Shown in pieces: positions 28,590 through 36,621 of a stretch of DNA of 64,000 bases. Numbering within the stretch: the stretch's first letter is position 1; every line of letters begins with the position of its first letter. Source of the DNA: Aquirufa nivalisilvae. Its GTDB lineage: Bacteria; Bacteroidota; Bacteroidia; Cytophagales; Spirosomataceae. The notes under the pieces are model-generated. The model saw nothing but the letters and a program-made list of their open reading frames with translations. It was not told where the DNA came from and did not search any database. The DNA is taken from positions 124,001 to 188,000 of the forward strand of contig NZ_SEWX01000001.1 of NCBI RefSeq assembly GCF_004307455.1, in the 5' to 3' direction. The position numbers and the translations under genes are program-made.

Positions 28590-29672
28590 ATGTCAAGTTT
28601 AACCAACCAAAAAGGTGTTTTGCACGGAGATGCCGTTCAGGAATTATTTGAAATTGCTAAAAAACATCAATTTGCATTACCTGCGGTAAACGTTACTGGT
28701 ACTGACACTGTTAATGGCGTATTAGAAGCTGCAAAAGCGGTTAATTCTCCTGTTATCATTCAATTCTCGAATGGCGGTGCTCAATTTTATGCTGGAAAGT
28801 CTCTTCCTAATGGAAACCAAGAAGCATCCATCGCTGGAGCAATCTCTGGTGCTTATCACGTACACCAATTAGCTAAAGTATATGGTGTGCAAGTAATTCT
28901 TCATACTGACCACTGTGCTAAAAAATTACTTCCTTGGTTAGACGGCCTTTTGGACGCAGGTGAAAAATTCTATACTGAAACAGGACAACCATTATTCTCT
29001 TCTCACATGATTGACTTGTCGGAAGAACCTTTAGAAGAAAACTTAGAAATCTGCGCAAAATACTTAACTCGTATGGCGAAGATTGGAATGACACTTGAAA
29101 TTGAATTAGGAGTAACAGGTGGTGAAGAAGATGGAGTTGATAATTCAGATGTAGATTCTTCTAAATTATATACTCAGCCAGAAGAAGTAGCTTATGCTTA
29201 TGAAGTATTAAATGCTATTTCTCACCGTTTCACGATTGCAGCTGCATTTGGAAACGTTCACGGTGTATACAAGCCAGGTAATGTGAAGTTACAACCTGTC
29301 ATCTTGAAAAACTCTCAGGACTTCATTCGCAATAAATATGCATTAGCTGCAGAAAAACCTATCAACTTCGTTTTCCACGGTGGTTCAGGATCTTCACGCG
29401 AAGAAATTCGTGAAGCTATTTCATACGGTGCTATCAAAATGAACATTGATACCGATTTACAATGGGCTTTTTGGGAAGGTATTCTTAATTTCTACAAAGA
29501 GAAAGAAGCTTATTTGCAAGGTCAAATCGGTAACCCATCGGGTGAAGATGCTCCTAACAAGAAGTTTTATGACCCACGCGTTTGGTTACGTAAAGGTGAA
29601 GATACCTTTGTTGCTCGTTTAAAATCTGCATTTGAAGATTTAAATGCCAACAATGCAAATCAGTACTTATAA
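28590..29672 (+). CDS. fba: Fructose-bisphosphate aldolase, class II
   Basis: 360 residues from the ATG at 28590 (MSSLTNQKGVLHGDAVQEL). The frame runs upstream to 28509, but those residues do not fit the family and would start before or at the promoter box. Metal and substrate motifs include HTDHCAKK, FGNVHGVYKPGN and FHGGSGSS, giving the class IIA zinc enzyme that joins glyceraldehyde-3-phosphate and dihydroxyacetone phosphate or splits the bisphosphate in glycolysis. Monocistronic, with a terminator 22 nt downstream. Confidence 0.96.
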   Translation: MSSLTNQKGVLHGDAVQELFEIAKKHQFALPAVNVTGTDTVNGVLEAAKAVNSPVIIQFSNGGAQFYAGKSLPNGNQEASIAGAISGAYHVHQLAKVYGVQVILHTDHCAKKLLPWLDGLLDAGEKFYTETGQPLFSSHMIDLSEEPLEENLEICAKYLTRMAKIGMTLEIELGVTGGEEDGVDNSDVDSSKLYTQPEEVAYAYEVLNAISHRFTIAAAFGNVHGVYKPGNVKLQPVILKNSQDFIRNKYALAAEKPINFVFHGGSGSSREEIREAISYGAIKMNIDTDLQWAFWEGILNFYKEKEAYLQGQIGNPSGEDAPNKKFYDPRVWLRKGEDTFVARLKSAFEDLNANNANQYL

Positions 29673-29694
29673 TATAAGGTAACACATTTTAAAG

Positions 29695-29723
29695 AAGGGG
29701 GCTCAAATGGGTCCCCTTTTTTT
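29695..29723 (+). terminator. Rho-independent terminator after fba
   Basis: AAGGGG, a 12-nt loop, CCCCTT and then a run of seven T (29717-29723). Confidence 0.75.
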
Positions 29724-29785
29724 ATTGGATTTAATTCTTCGAGGTGTGGATGATGGGAAAATGCAGGTGGGGTTTTAGTTTTTGG

Positions 29786-29803
29786 ATTGGTATTGGTATT
29801 GGT
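29786..29803. repeat. Short tandem repeat ATTGGT x3
   Basis: Three exact copies of ATTGGT in a row, ending four bases before the first 33-bp palindrome. It is short enough to arise by slippage, but its position at the edge of the RAYT unit is notable. Confidence 0.7.
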
Positions 29804-29807
29804 ATAA

Positions 29808-29840
29808 AGATTTGACAACTTTTAAAAAGTTGTCAAATCT
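29808..29840. repeat. 33-bp perfect palindrome, copy 1 (REP-like hairpin)
   Basis: AGATTTGACAACTTTT, a central A, then AAAAGTTGTCAAATCT: 16-bp arms with no mismatch. Identical to the copy at 30649-30681. It starts 41 nt beyond the RAYT stop codon. Confidence 0.9.
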
Positions 29841-29857
29841 AATGGTCAAATCTAATA
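29832..29857. repeat. 13-bp direct repeat beside palindrome copy 1
   Basis: GTCAAATCTAATG (which begins inside the right arm of the palindrome) is followed directly by GTCAAATCTAATA and then by a weaker third copy, GGCAAATGTTAA. It looks like a partial duplication of the palindrome arm and its flank. Confidence 0.6.
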
Positions 29858-29881
29858 GGCAAATGTTAAAAAAAATCCATG

Positions 29882-30484
29882 CTACTCATCAATCAAAGAA
29901 AGAATATCAGTTTCCTTAAATTCTTGGACATGAAAATCAATAAACTGTTTTTTTCCTCCAAACCATTTCAAAACAAATTCTTTATCTACAAAACTCTTCT
30001 TGAATTGTAATATCTTCCCATATGAGGTCCACTCCCAGTTCCGGAAATCTGCTATTAGGCCATGCTTCTGAGGATTCAGGTGAATATATGCTATTAAAGT
30101 AGATAGATCCTCTAATTTGGCTACTAATGCCCTTTTGAAGGGAGTTTGAAATAAGGTACCAACCCGACCATGTTGTTTATTAAATGCCATGGTATACGAT
30201 TGAAAAAACTTTTTTAGCCTCCTAGTAATAAGCTCATGTACCGGTTTCCCATCCAAATCACTTTCACTAAAATGATTCACCTGAACTAAAAAATGAAAAT
30301 GATTATCATTTAGACTAAAAGCGATCACATTCACATAACCCTCCAGATATTTTGTCCATTGTCTTAAAAAATAAGAATAGTTTGATCTTGATTTGAAAAT
30401 TGATTTCCTATCAACTCCTCTATTATAAAGGTGATAATATTCTCCAGAATAAAATTGTGTGTAATAATGCTCTACGTAGGCCAT
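29882..30484 (-). CDS. REP-associated tyrosine transposase (RAYT, IS200-like Y1 transposase)
   Basis: 200 residues. The N-terminal YYHLYNRGVDRKSIF is typical of the family. The HUH metal motif reads NDNHFHFLVQ (His62, His64), and the catalytic tyrosine is Tyr133 in LIAYIHLNPQKHGL, with a downstream WTSY motif. These enzymes nick and join single-stranded DNA at hairpins and are thought to spread REP sequences. All key residues are intact, so it may be active. It starts at the bases that also form the ATG of a divergent 55-codon frame, and is flanked on both sides by identical palindromes. Confidence 0.9.
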   Translation of the reverse strand: MAYVEHYYTQFYSGEYYHLYNRGVDRKSIFKSRSNYSYFLRQWTKYLEGYVNVIAFSLNDNHFHFLVQVNHFSESDLDGKPVHELITRRLKKFFQSYTMAFNKQHGRVGTLFQTPFKRALVAKLEDLSTLIAYIHLNPQKHGLIADFRNWEWTSYGKILQFKKSFVDKEFVLKWFGGKKQFIDFHVQEFKETDILSLIDE

Positions 30485-30650
30485 GAATGGGGAAATTAAA
30501 AACGAACCTACTCAATATCCATTACTTAAAGCAGCTTATGCATCAGATTATCAACATGTTGATAAAATTGATCAAACAAGAAAATTGATAAATTTTGATA
30601 CTACATTTGGAAAAGAAATTCCTATAAAAGATTGTCTCATGAGTGCTTAG
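30483..30650 (+). CDS. Possible small divergent ORF (55 residues) inside the RAYT unit
   Basis: ATG at 30483 through TAG at 30648-30650. The start overlaps the reversed start codon of the RAYT gene, and the last two stop bases are the first two bases of palindrome copy 2. The peptide (MNGEIKNEPTQYPLLKAAY onward, ending KDCLMSA) has an ordinary, protein-like composition with no motif I recognise. It could be a real accessory gene, a remnant cut by the palindrome, or chance. Confidence 0.3.
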   Translation: MNGEIKNEPTQYPLLKAAYASDYQHVDKIDQTRKLINFDTTFGKEIPIKDCLMSA

Positions 30651-30681
30651 ATTTGACAACTTTTAAAAAGTTGTCAAATCT
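30649..30681. repeat. 33-bp perfect palindrome, copy 2 (REP-like hairpin)
   Basis: Base-for-base identical to 29808-29840. It lies 164 nt upstream of the RAYT start codon. The flanks differ from copy 1 (CTT before, TTAAACC after). Confidence 0.9.
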
Positions 30682-30764
30682 TTAAACCCCACAAAACTTG
30701 GATAAACACAATAACCCCAATGAAATCATTGATATTCGTACAAATCAAAGATTAATACCACCAA

Positions 30765-31349
30765 TTATTTCTTAAAAATCAAGCCCTTTGTTAATTCATT
30801 CAATGCCTTAATCTTGGAGTCAAAATCTCCCTTAAGTTCTTTGCGTAAAATCTCCAATGAATCTAAGGAGGTCTGAATGTCGTCCGGAATAACTTCCTCC
30901 AAAAATGCTCGAATCCGTTTAGCTAACGTAGGCGACTTGCCATTGGTAGAAATAGCAATTTTCAAATCCCCCTTTTGAACTATTGAACCCAAATAAAAAT
31001 CACATAATGCAGGCGTATCTGCCACATTGCATAACAAATGTCTCTGCTTTGCTAATTCACTAATCTCAACATGCAAGTCGTATCGATCAGTCGTACAAAT
31101 CACCAAATCCCTCCCATCTAAATCCTGCACTTCAAATGCTCTATGTATCAATTCAACCTGAGAAAAATCCTTCAAATAAGCCAATAGCTCTTCTCTAAAA
31201 AATGGAGCTACCATACTTATCTTAGAAGCTGGAGCATTTCTTAACATCGCCGACACCTTTTCCAAGGCCACATTTCCTCCTCCAACTACCAAAACATTCA
31301 GTTGTTCCAATTTTAGAAAAACAGGAAATAACCTATTCTGCGCTTCCAT
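30765..31349 (-). CDS. Precorrin-2 dehydrogenase / sirohydrochlorin ferrochelatase (CysG N-terminal/Met8 type)
   Basis: 194 residues. The Rossmann motif VLVVGGGNVALEKV (18-31), the LVICTTDRYDLHVEIS segment and CDFYLGSIVQKGDLKIAIST followed by GKSPTLAKRIR are typical of the SirC/Met8/CysG-N family. It oxidises precorrin-2 with NAD and may insert iron to make siroheme for sulfite or nitrite reductase. The methyltransferase half of CysG is not fused. Last gene of a minus-strand run behind rlmN (9-nt gap). Confidence 0.9.
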   Translation of the reverse strand: MEAQNRLFPVFLKLEQLNVLVVGGGNVALEKVSAMLRNAPASKISMVAPFFREELLAYLKDFSQVELIHRAFEVQDLDGRDLVICTTDRYDLHVEISELAKQRHLLCNVADTPALCDFYLGSIVQKGDLKIAISTNGKSPTLAKRIRAFLEEVIPDDIQTSLDSLEILRKELKGDFDSKIKALNELTKGLIFKK

Positions 31350-31358
31350 CCAATAAAA

Positions 31359-32420
31359 TTATGCTGTTTTCTTCCCAGCTAATTGTCCACATGCAGCATC
31401 AATGTCCTTTCCTCTAGATCGACGAACATTGACAATCATCTTTTTGCTTTCTAAAAATGCCGTGAACTTAGCTAAAGCATCTGCCTCTGCATTCACAAAA
31501 GTTGCCTGAGCAATCGGGTTGTACTCAATGATATTAATCTTACAAGGCAACTTTCTAGCAAACTCCCATAACTCCTTCGCATCCTCCACCGTGTCGTTAA
31601 ACTTATTAAACATGATATACTCTAAAGTAATCTCATTTTCTGTCTTATCGTAAAAATACCGCAATGCCTCCGCTAATGCCACCAACGTATTGGTTTCATT
31701 AATTGGCATAATCTGATTCCTTTTGGTATCATTTGCAGCGTGCAGCGAAAGTGCCAAATTAAATTTGACTTGATCATCTCCCAGCTTCTTAATCATTTTA
31801 GCAATTCCTGCCGTAGAAACAGTAATCCGCTTAGGAGACATTCCTAATCCGTCAGGTGAAGTGATCTCTTCTATCGATTTCAACACATTGGCATAATTCA
31901 ACAAAGGTTCTCCCATGCCCATATAAACAATGTTGGTCAAAGGTATCCCGTATTTTTCTTGTGCCTGATCACGAATCAACACGACCTGATCGTAAATTTC
32001 ATACGACTCCAGATTTCGTTTTCGATCCATATATCCCGTAGCACAAAAACTACAAGTTAAAGAGCAACCCACTTGCGATGATACACAAGCAGTCATTCTT
32101 TCCCTTGTTGGAATTAATACTCCTTCTACCAAATGTCCATCATGCAATTTAAAACTAGACTTAATAGTCCGGTCTGTACTTACTTGCATATCAGCTGTTT
32201 GTACACATTGCAAAGAAAAATGCTGATTCAACCACTCCCTAGTCGTTTTCGGAATATTACCCATCGCATCAAAGCTGCGAGCTGATTTTTTCCAAATCCA
32301 CTCATGAACTTGTTTAGCTCGAAACGCAGGATCTCCATGCTGAATCATCAATTGCTTCAACTCTTCAAAACTGAGCTTTCTTATGGCTCCCAATTCCTCT
32401 TTCTTGGCTATTTCCGACAC
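31359..32420 (-). CDS. rlmN: Dual-specificity 23S rRNA/tRNA adenine-C2 methyltransferase RlmN
   Basis: 353 residues. The radical SAM cluster motif is Cys119-x3-Cys123-x2-Cys126 (CSLTCSFCATGY). Cys344 near the C-terminus (DAACGQLAG) is the expected methyl-carrying cysteine, and MGMGEPLLNY binds SAM. It methylates A2503 of 23S rRNA and A37 of some tRNAs. The gene starts 1 nt after the YqeY-like gene stops. Confidence 0.97.
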   Translation of the reverse strand: MSEIAKKEELGAIRKLSFEELKQLMIQHGDPAFRAKQVHEWIWKKSARSFDAMGNIPKTTREWLNQHFSLQCVQTADMQVSTDRTIKSSFKLHDGHLVEGVLIPTRERMTACVSSQVGCSLTCSFCATGYMDRKRNLESYEIYDQVVLIRDQAQEKYGIPLTNIVYMGMGEPLLNYANVLKSIEEITSPDGLGMSPKRITVSTAGIAKMIKKLGDDQVKFNLALSLHAANDTKRNQIMPINETNTLVALAEALRYFYDKTENEITLEYIMFNKFNDTVEDAKELWEFARKLPCKINIIEYNPIAQATFVNAEADALAKFTAFLESKKMIVNVRRSRGKDIDAACGQLAGKKTA

Positions 32421-32421
32421 T

Positions 32422-32874
32422 TTATTTCTTTAAAAGTTCTCCTACCTTCGTTGAAATGGCTTTCCCATCTGCTAATCCAGCCAATTGCTTACTTGCCACT
32501 CCCATTACTTTACCCATATCCGCTGGACTACTAGCACCCACTTGAACGATGATCGATTGAATCTTCTCTGTCAATTCTGCTTCACTCAACTGTTTTGGTA
32601 AAAACTCTTCAATGATACTCAATTCAGCTTGTTCCTTCTCCGCTAAATCAGGACGGTTCTGTGTCACATATACTTCCAATGAATCCTTACGTTGCTTAGC
32701 AGCTTTCATCAAAATCTTCATTTCTGTATCAGTTGACAATTCGCCAACATTGGATCCAGACGTTTCTTCTAATAAAATTAGCGACTTAATAGCACGCAAA
32801 GCACGAAGTCTATCGGCATCTTTAGCACGCATGGCGTCTTTGATCCCGTTCTCAATGGTTACTTTTAATGACAT
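32422..32874 (-). CDS. GatB/YqeY domain protein
   Basis: 150 residues. The pattern MSLKVTIENGIKDAMRAKDA, LRAIKSLILLEE, LAEKEQAELSIIEEFLPKQL and DMGKVMGVASKQLAGLADG matches the YqeY family, a stand-alone relative of the C-terminal GatB domain. The exact role is not established; it is often linked with translation. Between the GH3-like gene (4-nt gap) and rlmN. Confidence 0.93.
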   Translation of the reverse strand: MSLKVTIENGIKDAMRAKDADRLRALRAIKSLILLEETSGSNVGELSTDTEMKILMKAAKQRKDSLEVYVTQNRPDLAEKEQAELSIIEEFLPKQLSEAELTEKIQSIIVQVGASSPADMGKVMGVASKQLAGLADGKAISTKVGELLKK

Positions 32875-32878
32875 GTTT

Positions 32879-34411
32879 TTATTCTTTAAAATGAGCTTTA
32901 ACTCCCTCCAAAAATTCTCGATTATTACTCAATCGAGGGACTTTATGCTGCCCCCCTAACTTGCCTCTTTCTCGCATCCAAGCATAGAAAGTTCCTTGTG
33001 GAGCCTGATGAATAATGGGTGGACCTAATACCAAATCATAAGACCGCTTCGCATCATAATCGGAATTAATCTCGCGGAGGGTCTGATCTAATATCTCCAC
33101 AAAGGTACGCATTTCTTTTGGTGCTTTTGAAAATTCTATAATCCATTCATGGCTCCCTCGCTGGCCTCCATTCATATAATTCGGCGCAGCTGTATATTCT
33201 TTAATGATGGAATTTGTCATCAAACAGGCCTTAGATATAGCCTTTTCTGCATTTTCCATAATGACTTCTTCTCCAAAAGCATTAATAAAATGCTTGGTTC
33301 TCCCTGAAATTTTTATTCTAAATGGGTCTAAAGATGTAAAACGAACCGTATCTCCAATTTTATATCGCCACAATCCCGCATTGGTACTTATCACCAAGGC
33401 GTAATTAACTCCCATTTCCACTTGACTTAAATCAACAATGATATCTTGCTCCTCTCCCTCATCGTTGATTGGTATAAATTCATAAAAAATTCCATAATCA
33501 AGCATCAGTAACAATTCATCATTCAACGACAAATCATCTTGTATACCAAAAAACCCTTCAGAAGCATTATAAATCTCTAAAAAACCTACCCCTTGATCTT
33601 TAAACACTTGTTTTTGAAATAATTCTCGATAAGGCCCAAATGCTACTGCACCATGAATCATGAATTCAAAGTTCTCCCACACTTCTAAAATGGACTTCTT
33701 ACCCGTGATTTCCAAGATTTTCTCAATCAAAACCAAAGTCCAAGTAGGAACCCCCAAAATACTCGTCACATTTTCCTTAGAAGTTTCCAAAGCCATGCGC
33801 TCAATCTTTTGATCCCAATCATCCATCAAGGCTACTTCCAATGAAGGTGTCCGGATCATTTGGGCCCAAACAGGTAAATTCTTCATAATAACTGCCGAAA
33901 CATCTCCTACAAGCACATTAGGATTAGTAGCACAATAAGATAAACTTCCTCCAATGGATAAGCCCTTGCCCTCGAAGACCCTTGTTTCTGGTCGATTATT
34001 AATTAATAAGGTAATCATGTCCTTTCCCCCCATCATGTGGCAAGATTCCAATGATTCCTTCGATACAGGGATAAACTTACTGCGGGCATTGGTAGTACCC
34101 GAAGACTTAGAAAACCAAGTAACTGGGCTATTCCAAAGGATTTGCTGTTCGCCTTGCATCACCCGATCGATGTAAGGAAAAATTTCCTCATAAGTAGAAA
34201 TAGGCACCTGTGATTTGAATGTCGCATAATTACTAATTTGACCATAGCCAAATTGCTTCCCCCATTCGGTTTGTCGACCAGCCTGAACCAAATCTTTCAA
34301 ACAAATTTCCTGTAAATCCAAAGGACGCGTGTATATAGACTCAATCCGCGACATACGTCGTTTCATGAACCATAATAGTGTCTCATTGAATAAGGAAATG
34401 CCGTTCGCCAT
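32879..34411 (-). CDS. GH3 family acyl-adenylating enzyme (auxin-responsive GH3-like)
   Basis: 510 residues. Typical GH3 features are TWFSKSSGTTNARSKFIPVS (adenylate-forming loop region), LGVPTWTLVL, YNASEGFFGIQDD and FINAFGEEVIMENAEKA. Plant GH3 proteins join amino acids to hormone acids through an acyl-adenylate. Bacterial members, common in Bacteroidota, have no firmly assigned substrate. It overlaps the glycerophosphodiesterase gene by 1 nt, so they are coexpressed. Confidence 0.88.
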   Translation of the reverse strand: MANGISLFNETLLWFMKRRMSRIESIYTRPLDLQEICLKDLVQAGRQTEWGKQFGYGQISNYATFKSQVPISTYEEIFPYIDRVMQGEQQILWNSPVTWFSKSSGTTNARSKFIPVSKESLESCHMMGGKDMITLLINNRPETRVFEGKGLSIGGSLSYCATNPNVLVGDVSAVIMKNLPVWAQMIRTPSLEVALMDDWDQKIERMALETSKENVTSILGVPTWTLVLIEKILEITGKKSILEVWENFEFMIHGAVAFGPYRELFQKQVFKDQGVGFLEIYNASEGFFGIQDDLSLNDELLLMLDYGIFYEFIPINDEGEEQDIIVDLSQVEMGVNYALVISTNAGLWRYKIGDTVRFTSLDPFRIKISGRTKHFINAFGEEVIMENAEKAISKACLMTNSIIKEYTAAPNYMNGGQRGSHEWIIEFSKAPKEMRTFVEILDQTLREINSDYDAKRSYDLVLGPPIIHQAPQGTFYAWMRERGKLGGQHKVPRLSNNREFLEGVKAHFKE

Positions 34412-35310
34412 TAATGCACTGATTTTAAATAATGAGGAACTCGATTCGGATAATCAGTAATGACAGCATCCACTCCCATATCAGATAACAACGAAATAAT
34501 ATTAGCTTCATTCGCCGTCCAGGGAACTACTTTCATCCCACTTTTATGGCTAAACTCCACGAAATCTTGAGTCACTGCTTGATAGTTAGGACTATAAATA
34601 GCAGGAGTAAATCCTAAATCTTTGATCGTGTTTTCAGGACTTTTTCTTGATACCAAAGCTGAAAGCATAACTTGTGGAGCTATTTTTCCATCATTCATTG
34701 CTTTATTCCAATATTTCAACACTTGAAAATCAAAACTTTGAAGTATAATGAATTCCGGCTTTACATATTTCTTAATCACCTTCCAAACCTTTTCGGAAAA
34801 CTCTTCCACCGTTTTAGGCTGAGAAATCCCATATTCTGCCTCCACCGATTTTATTTCAATATTGTAATAAATAGTCCGCTGATGTTTTTTTCTGAATGCT
34901 TCTCCTAAACTCAACACTTCCGATAGTAATGGCTTATGTGCTTCCATTTTAATTTGCTCCGGAAATGAAGCATTACCTCTTTTCCCAGTATCAAACTTCT
35001 TTATTTCTCGATAAGTCATCTGATATAGATTAAATATCTTCTCTTCTTCTTTTTCTACTGGCTTACCATCCGGCTTAGAACTATATAATGAATTCATATA
35101 TGGCTCATGGGAGACCACAACTTTCCCATCGGCTGAAATGCACACATCCATCTCAAGCACTTGAACACCTGCTTCCAAAGCATGCTCAAAAGCAGGTAAG
35201 GTATTTTCAGGATACAAACCCCTAAAACCACGATGACCTTGAATAAACGGCATTTGTGCCATAGTTACGAAGTTTAACATCCCCAAAAAACATATTACTC
35301 CTATTTTCAT
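34411..35310 (-). CDS. Glycerophosphodiester phosphodiesterase, secreted
   Basis: 299 residues with an N-terminal hydrophobic signal (about 1-18). Catalytic motifs of the GDPD TIM barrel are present: GHRGFRG (His26), PENTLPAF (Glu35, Asn36), LEMDV (Glu53, Asp55) and SHEPYM (His68). It hydrolyses deacylated phospholipid headgroups to glycerol-3-phosphate and alcohol, presumably in the periplasm. Overlaps the GH3-like gene by 1 nt and the DUF4296 gene by 4 nt. Confidence 0.93.
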   Translation of the reverse strand: MKIGVICFLGMLNFVTMAQMPFIQGHRGFRGLYPENTLPAFEHALEAGVQVLEMDVCISADGKVVVSHEPYMNSLYSSKPDGKPVEKEEEKIFNLYQMTYREIKKFDTGKRGNASFPEQIKMEAHKPLLSEVLSLGEAFRKKHQRTIYYNIEIKSVEAEYGISQPKTVEEFSEKVWKVIKKYVKPEFIILQSFDFQVLKYWNKAMNDGKIAPQVMLSALVSRKSPENTIKDLGFTPAIYSPNYQAVTQDFVEFSHKSGMKVVPWTANEANIISLLSDMGVDAVITDYPNRVPHYLKSVH

Positions 35311-35648
35311 CGGTGTGAAGTTTCAGGCTTTTTAAATCGCTTTTCCATGATTCCATTCACCTTATCATACAGACGTAAAAAGTCCTTAGGCTCCTGCACA
35401 TAGCGATCAAAATTTTTCGCAAATTGTAACGAATCAACTCCGTATTTCTTAAAAATACGCTTTTCTTGATAGTTATAGGCTAATATGGACGAGTCTATAC
35501 TTCCAAAGTGCATATTGGAAACCTTGGATTCCTCAATGTGTATATCAACTAATATCTCCGCTAATTTATCCTCTTCAATGATTTTGGAAGACGATGATTC
35601 CCTGCATGCTAAGAATCCCAAACATAGGAGGAAATAAATTTTTCTCAT
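35307..35648 (-). CDS. DUF4296 domain lipoprotein
   Basis: 113 residues. The signal ends LGFLAC (Cys15), a lipobox. The domain starts EEDKLAEILVDIHIEESK, a pattern I associate with DUF4296, followed by YQEKRIFKKYGVDSLQFAKNF. Function unknown; common in Bacteroidota. First gene of the run down to 30765, coupled to the phosphodiesterase by a 4-nt overlap. Confidence 0.82.
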   Translation of the reverse strand: MRKIYFLLCLGFLACRESSSSKIIEEDKLAEILVDIHIEESKVSNMHFGSIDSSILAYNYQEKRIFKKYGVDSLQFAKNFDRYVQEPKDFLRLYDKVNGIMEKRFKKPETSHR

Positions 35649-35748
35649 GGTTCAAATTTCCCCTTAATTTAGAAAGCTTTTATGGCTTTTCATTCGACTT
35701 GCTCAAAAAATAGGTAATTTAGCACGATTCTAAGCCCCCATTCATTCC

Positions 35749-36621
35749 ATGGATTCGGACATTCATTCCTTTCTATCACATGTTGTTCAATTGGAAATTC
35801 GCATTAGAAAAGCGATCAATACCCAAATGCATGGAAATTTTTCATCCATTTTCAAAGGGTCAGGATTGGAATTTAGTGATCTCCGTCAATACCATTATGG
35901 AGATGATGTACGCCACATCGACTGGAATACCACTGCCAAAGGACATGGTACTTTTGTTAAATTATTTAAAGAAGAAAAAGAGCAAACCGTATTTTTTTTG
36001 TTAGACGTAAGTGCTTCCCAACAGGTAGGACGAAATTCCCAATCTAAGCTCAAAACATTAAAAGAAGTGGCGGGTGTACTTTCCTTTTCGGCCATGCAAG
36101 AAGCTAGCCATTTAGGATTTTGTGGATTTTCAGACAAAAACGAGAAATTCATGCCTCCTGCCATGGGCAAAAAACATGCCTACCGGGTCATCTCCGAGCT
36201 TTTTAAAATGGAACCAGAAAATACAGGTACTGATCTAAAAGCCGCATTAGGATTTACTTTACAAGTATTAAAAAGGCGCAGTTTGATTTTTGTCCTGTCT
36301 GATTTCATTGATGAAAATTATCATGATCTACTGAGAGCCATGTCCCAAATGCATGATTTAGTTGTTATTCAATTAGTCGATAAACAAGAAATAAAACTAC
36401 CTTCACTAGGCATAATTCCTATTTTCGACCCAGAAAGAAAAAGAACAACCTGGGTAAATACCAGTTCTAAATTCTTCAAAAACCTCCAAAGAGAACAAGG
36501 CTCCAATCGGGCTGAGGAACTCAAAAAATTATGCAAACAATGGCAAGCAGATTACATTAGTATACGGGCTGGAGAGGATTTTGTACCTACCCTAGTAAAA
36601 TTGTTTACCATTAGAAAATAA
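35749..36621 (+). CDS. DUF58 domain protein (MoxR/Bat-associated)
   Basis: 290 residues. The DUF58 signature GLEFSDLRQYHYGDDVRHID is at about 39-58, followed by WN. A VWA-like motif DVSAS lies at 86-90. Such proteins work with MoxR ATPases and VWA proteins in Bat (aerotolerance) operons. The MoxR gene is not in front of it here. The stop overlaps the next start as TAATG, so the three genes 35749-38470 are translated together. Confidence 0.92.
   Translation: MDSDIHSFLSHVVQLEIRIRKAINTQMHGNFSSIFKGSGLEFSDLRQYHYGDDVRHIDWNTTAKGHGTFVKLFKEEKEQTVFFLLDVSASQQVGRNSQSKLKTLKEVAGVLSFSAMQEASHLGFCGFSDKNEKFMPPAMGKKHAYRVISELFKMEPENTGTDLKAALGFTLQVLKRRSLIFVLSDFIDENYHDLLRAMSQMHDLVVIQLVDKQEIKLPSLGIIPIFDPERKRTTWVNTSSKFFKNLQREQGSNRAEELKKLCKQWQADYISIRAGEDFVPTLVKLFTIRK

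Larger units (their letters stand above)
29808..30681. mobile_element. RAYT unit bounded by two identical palindromes (REPtron-like)
   Basis: A REP-associated tyrosine transposase gene (29882-30484) lies between two identical 33-bp palindromes at 29808-29840 and 30649-30681, for a total of 874 bp. The arrangement matches the idea of a REPtron, in which a RAYT sits between the REP-like hairpins it acts on. No target-site duplication is obvious, and no GTAG/GGAG tetranucleotide of the gammaproteobacterial kind is seen at the hairpin feet. The limits of the unit are taken as the outer ends of the palindromes. Confidence 0.65.

Noticed and set aside
29808-30681. CRISPR array from the repeated palindrome
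   Set aside because: Only two copies, 808 bp apart, with a transposase gene between them and no cas genes.
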